Below, piece by piece: positions 61,554 through 64,000 of a stretch of DNA of 64,000 bases (within the stretch, counting starts at the first letter, position 1; every line of letters starts with the position of its first letter). Below the pieces are notes generated by a model. That model ran no database searches. It was not told where the DNA came from and worked only from the letters and a program-made list of their open reading frames with translations. A program made the translations under genes and the position numbers. This DNA is from Promethearchaeota archaeon (GTDB lineage: Archaea; Asgardarchaeota; Lokiarchaeia; Sigyniarchaeales; SOKP01), in the NCBI GenBank assembly GCA_019894975.1, contig JAGXNO010000004.1, forward strand, positions 1 to 64,000. The letters run 5' to 3'.

Positions 61554-61739
61554 ATGGGCAGGCTGCAATTAAAATGTTGTAAATGTGGAAATATGATGGA
61601 AACTCTTCCAGGTGGTAGCCAAGATATCATAATTGATGATGATACAGGAGACATGCTTTATTGGAACGGTAAAGAGTGTGGTTATAGGCCTGCTGATTGC
61701 CTTGTATGTGAAAAATGTTTAGAAAAAGGTTGTAAGTAA
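61554..61739 (+). CDS. Small Cys-rich protein (61 aa), probable metal-binding
   Basis: MGRLQLKCCKCGNMMETLPGG at the start, a central acidic stretch (SQDIIIDDDTGD) and CGYRPADCLVCEKCLEKGCK at the end, nine Cys in 61 residues. The pattern resembles a zinc-ribbon-like or metallothionein-like protein. It lies 18 bases after copA with AGGGTGAGA before the ATG, so it is in the copA transcript and probably binds or delivers Cu+ or Zn2+. Confidence 0.75.
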   Translation: MGRLQLKCCKCGNMMETLPGGSQDIIIDDDTGDMLYWNGKECGYRPADCLVCEKCLEKGCK

Positions 61740-61836
61740 GATTTTTTTTGATCCCTTTTTTATAATTTATAAAATATAATATTTAAAGGAATTTTGATAT
61801 TTTTTACTTTAAAGAAAATTGAATGAGTGCTAGATT

Positions 61837-62835
61837 ATGAAATACTACTCAAATATTTTAAAGTTAATCGGTAGAACTCCTTTAGTCAGAATTGACAAAA
61901 GTAATCCAAATCCTAATGTGCTTTTGTTAGCTAAATTGGAAAAATATAATCCTGCTGGTTCTGTTAAAGATAGAATAGCAATTTCCATGATTGAAGAAGC
62001 TGAGAAAGAGGGGATCTTAACCCCAGATAAAATAGTTATCGAACCAAGTAGTGGTAATACTGGTATAGGATTATCACTAGTATGTGCTGTAAAAGGATAT
62101 AAATTAGAAATTGTTATGCCTGAGACAATGTCAGTTGAACGTCGGAAAATTATGACTGCCTATGGTGCAAAAATAACATTAACTCCTGGGGATGATGGAA
62201 TGAACGGAGCGCAAGATTATGTTAAAACCAGAGTTAAAGAAAATCCCGAAAAATACTTTTTTCCAAACCAATTTGCGAATGAAAATAATCCTATGGCACA
62301 TTATAGATATACTGCTGAGGAAATAATAGAAGATACTGATGGTAAAATTGATGTATTTGTCGCGGGACTTGGTACTACTGGTACTTTGATGGGAGTATCA
62401 AAAAGGTTGAAGGAACACAACCCCAATATTAGAATCATTGCCGTAGAACCTGAATCTGGAGCACCTGTTCAAGGATTAAAAAACCTTGAAACCTCATATG
62501 TACCAGATATTTATGATGAATCTCAAATTGATGAAAAGGTTTATATAAACATGGAACATGCGGAACATGCGTCAAGAATGCTTTCTCTGCAAGAAGGGAT
62601 TTTTACAGGGATAAGTTCGGGTGCCGCCATGTATGTAGCAATAGAAACTGCGAGAAAAATGAAATCTGGGACTATTGTTGTTCTATTACCAGATGGGGGT
62701 GAAAAATATATTAGTCACCCGATTTTCTCCCCGGAAAAATGCCTAGAATGCACTAAAAAGTGCAAGATTATGACGTTGTGGGATGATGAATATATCGCCT
62801 CAATAGCCGAGTGGTGGGAAAATAAACCTGAATAA
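61837..62835 (+). CDS. cysK: Cysteine synthase (O-acetylserine/O-phosphoserine sulfhydrylase type)
   Basis: A PLP enzyme forming cysteine from an activated serine and sulfide. NPAGSVKDRIA has the PLP Lys44, EPSSGNTGIGLSLV is the substrate loop, GLGTTGTLMG the phosphate-binding loop and GISSGAAMYVA the C-terminal PLP contact. The tail SPEKCLECTKKCKIMTLWDDEY contains four Cys, unusual in CysK and possibly a metal or Fe-S site. At 332 residues it is normal. It supplies cysteine to the desulfurase pathway; its own promoter region lies upstream (about 100 bases). Confidence 0.92.
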   Translation: MKYYSNILKLIGRTPLVRIDKSNPNPNVLLLAKLEKYNPAGSVKDRIAISMIEEAEKEGILTPDKIVIEPSSGNTGIGLSLVCAVKGYKLEIVMPETMSVERRKIMTAYGAKITLTPGDDGMNGAQDYVKTRVKENPEKYFFPNQFANENNPMAHYRYTAEEIIEDTDGKIDVFVAGLGTTGTLMGVSKRLKEHNPNIRIIAVEPESGAPVQGLKNLETSYVPDIYDESQIDEKVYINMEHAEHASRMLSLQEGIFTGISSGAAMYVAIETARKMKSGTIVVLLPDGGEKYISHPIFSPEKCLECTKKCKIMTLWDDEYIASIAEWWENKPE

Positions 62836-62844
62836 ACTCTTTAA

Positions 62845-64000
62845 CTAAGGGCTGACATCCTTATTATTTTCAGATTTCAACCAGATTTCTAATAAAACGA
62901 AAATTATCAATCCAATTATGCACAGTAAGGCACCAATAAGGAATGCGCATTGATAAGCAAAAACTTCACTCTTACCTTCATTTATAAGAATGTTAATTAG
63001 GGGACCGCTGATTAATGTACTAGCTAATCCCCATGAAAGAAAAAACGTTGTGTTGTATACTGCAAAAAGCTTACCTCTCATTTTAGCCGGAATTAGAATT
63101 GAGGCAATCGCATATGATGAAGCATATATAATAACTTCTGCGGCTCCCATTAAAAATCCACCTATGAAAATAAACTGTAGACTATTAGTAAGAGCGGTAA
63201 TTAGTAGTGCAACTATCCCTATCGATGTACCAAGAATCAACGCTCGAGAATGACCAAATTTCTTACTTAAATACCCTGCAGTAAATCCAATAATCATGGC
63301 TGCAACTGAACGCATGTTCGCGATAAAACTTAGCATAATACTATTTACATTAAATCCTGAATCCAAAGAGAGATATTGAGAATAAGGAACAGCTATAGAG
63401 TTTCTGCCGAAATTTATGAAAATCAAAGCTACTATAAACATGACGAAAATAAATAAATAGTTTTGATTATCTTGATCATTTATTGAATTCTCTTTCTCAA
63501 TTACTTCTGTATCAACACCACCTTCAGGGGCTAATAACATTGGTATTGATGAGACAAACATTACTGCTGATGCTACAAAAAATAGAGGTCCGTTTCTAAA
63601 CCCAAAACCAGAATCATAAAGTGCACCTCCGATGAATATACCCATTATCCTTCCTAATCCACCTAAACTGGTCAATTGCCCCATTATCCTGCTTCTTTTT
63701 TCAGAAGGGTATAGATCGCTTATTAATGCACTCCACCCGATATTGGACATAGACCAAAACATTTCAACAAAACTAAGTCCAATTATGATTATATAACCTG
63801 CTATATACAAATTATAGAATGCGAAATGTACAGCCCAAATTGTTAGAGTCCCTGTCCCAGCTAATATTTCTCCGCAAATTATGAATGTTCGACGACGTTG
63901 AATTTTATCAGTAATAGGACCCCATAGAAAATTCTGGAATATAACACTCATTATCATAGGTAAAGTTGCGTACAGAGTTGTCTCCCAAACTGACAGACTC
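62845..64000 (-). CDS. MFS transporter, 5' end cut by the window edge
   Basis: At least ten hydrophobic spans and an MFS loop motif at the N-terminal side (GPITDKIQRRRTFI), with a second-half counterpart (GYLSKKFGHSRALIL). An ATG at 63957 is possible, but the frame continues to the window end and reads SLSVWETTLYATLPMIMSV, the expected first helix, so the real start lies outside. Close to LacY/YajR-type drug or sugar-like transporters; substrate unknown. Convergent with cysK, ten bases apart. Confidence 0.82.
   Translation of the reverse strand, partial: SLSVWETTLYATLPMIMSVIFQNFLWGPITDKIQRRRTFIICGEILAGTGTLTIWAVHFAFYNLYIAGYIIIIGLSFVEMFWSMSNIGWSALISDLYPSEKRSRIMGQLTSLGGLGRIMGIFIGGALYDSGFGFRNGPLFFVASAVMFVSSIPMLLAPEGGVDTEVIEKENSINDQDNQNYLFIFVMFIVALIFINFGRNSIAVPYSQYLSLDSGFNVNSIMLSFIANMRSVAAMIIGFTAGYLSKKFGHSRALILGTSIGIVALLITALTNSLQFIFIGGFLMGAAEVIIYASSYAIASILIPAKMRGKLFAVYNTTFFLSWGLASTLISGPLINILINEGKSEVFAYQCAFLIGALLCIIGLIIFVLLEIWLKSENNKDVSP

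Noticed and set aside
1..64000. Search by eye for tRNA, rRNA and CRISPR arrays
   Set aside because: No cloverleaf-like GC-rich segment with a T-loop, no rRNA-like conserved blocks, and no regularly spaced direct repeats with unique spacers were found. A tool search for tRNA would be decisive.

Overview
The window reads as a stretch of an AT-rich archaeal chromosome, most likely from an Asgard archaeon (Promethearchaeota, Lokiarchaeia-like). Three kinds of evidence support this. There are eukaryote-like small GTPases (an Arf-like and a Rab/Ras-like one) and a longin/roadblock-like protein translationally coupled to one of them. There are archaea-typical families: PAC2, DUF2070, NreA-type DNA repair protein, archaeoflavoprotein-like protein, TupABC tungstate uptake, and an archaeal Nop2/Sun methyltransferase. 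Promoters are archaeal in style (TATA boxes) and many genes start with TTG, GTG or near-leaderless ATG. The lineage is my inference; no rRNA or tRNA gene was recognised, and there is no CRISPR array, insertion sequence or prophage.

Layout. 0-12.4 kb: mixed metabolism and unknowns, with two beta-grasp-type proteins, a wHTH-ferredoxin protein, a CapA-like metallophosphatase, an MFS transporter with a long coiled-coil tail, a nucleotidyltransferase, an Old-Yellow-Enzyme/FAD fusion, PAC2 and zinc-ribbon membrane proteins. 12.4-16.4 kb: DUF2070, then a 7-TM protein, an Arf-like GTPase and a longin/wHTH protein in one direction, a candidate membrane-signalling module. 16.4-29.4 kb: RNA m5C methyltransferase, DRE-TIM acyltransferase, queuosine-precursor-type transporter, nitronate monooxygenase family, NreA with a C-terminal PIP box, esterase, flavodiiron protein, Rab-like GTPase, pyrophosphatase, O-methyltransferase and ATC-hydrolase-like protein. 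29.4-33.4 kb: a 650-base gene-poor gap with an operator-like repeat, then a MoxR-VWA pair next to an FTR1 iron permease.

33.6-43.1 kb is the functional centre: a nearly complete molybdopterin/tungstopterin cofactor set (moaC, moaA, moaD, moaE, two moeA, two moaB) and the tungstate ABC transporter tupABC. The moa and tup operons share a palindrome (CGTTAT-N12-AYAACG) 52-55 bases in front of their first start codons, pointing to co-regulation by a ModE-like oxyanion sensor that is not in the window. At the end of the moa operon lie a 16-codon relic of a second moaD (it still reads FLMPVSGG-stop) and a moaB paralogue with an altered active-site loop, the trace of a decaying duplication.

43-56 kb: zinc-dependent phospholipase-C-like protein, flavodoxin, a translationally coupled pair of coiled-coil/winged-helix proteins, kinase-like protein, archaeoflavoprotein, cysteine desulfurase and IscU flanking an SDR and a beta-CASP nuclease-like protein. 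The last has a duplicated N-terminal domain and a strong GAAA-capped hairpin in front of its gene. 56-62 kb: a copper-handling region with a PadR-TRASH regulator, a CopA P-type ATPase carrying HMA, degenerate HMA, YHS and a Cys/His tail, and small Cys-rich proteins. 62-64 kb: cysteine synthase and an MFS transporter cut by the window edge.

Several genes (MFS at 3.1 kb, Nop2/Sun at 18.4 kb, VWA at 31.3 kb) have protein-like reading frame continuing upstream of the first usable start with no ATG, GTG or TTG. Either non-canonical initiation or sequence errors would explain this.
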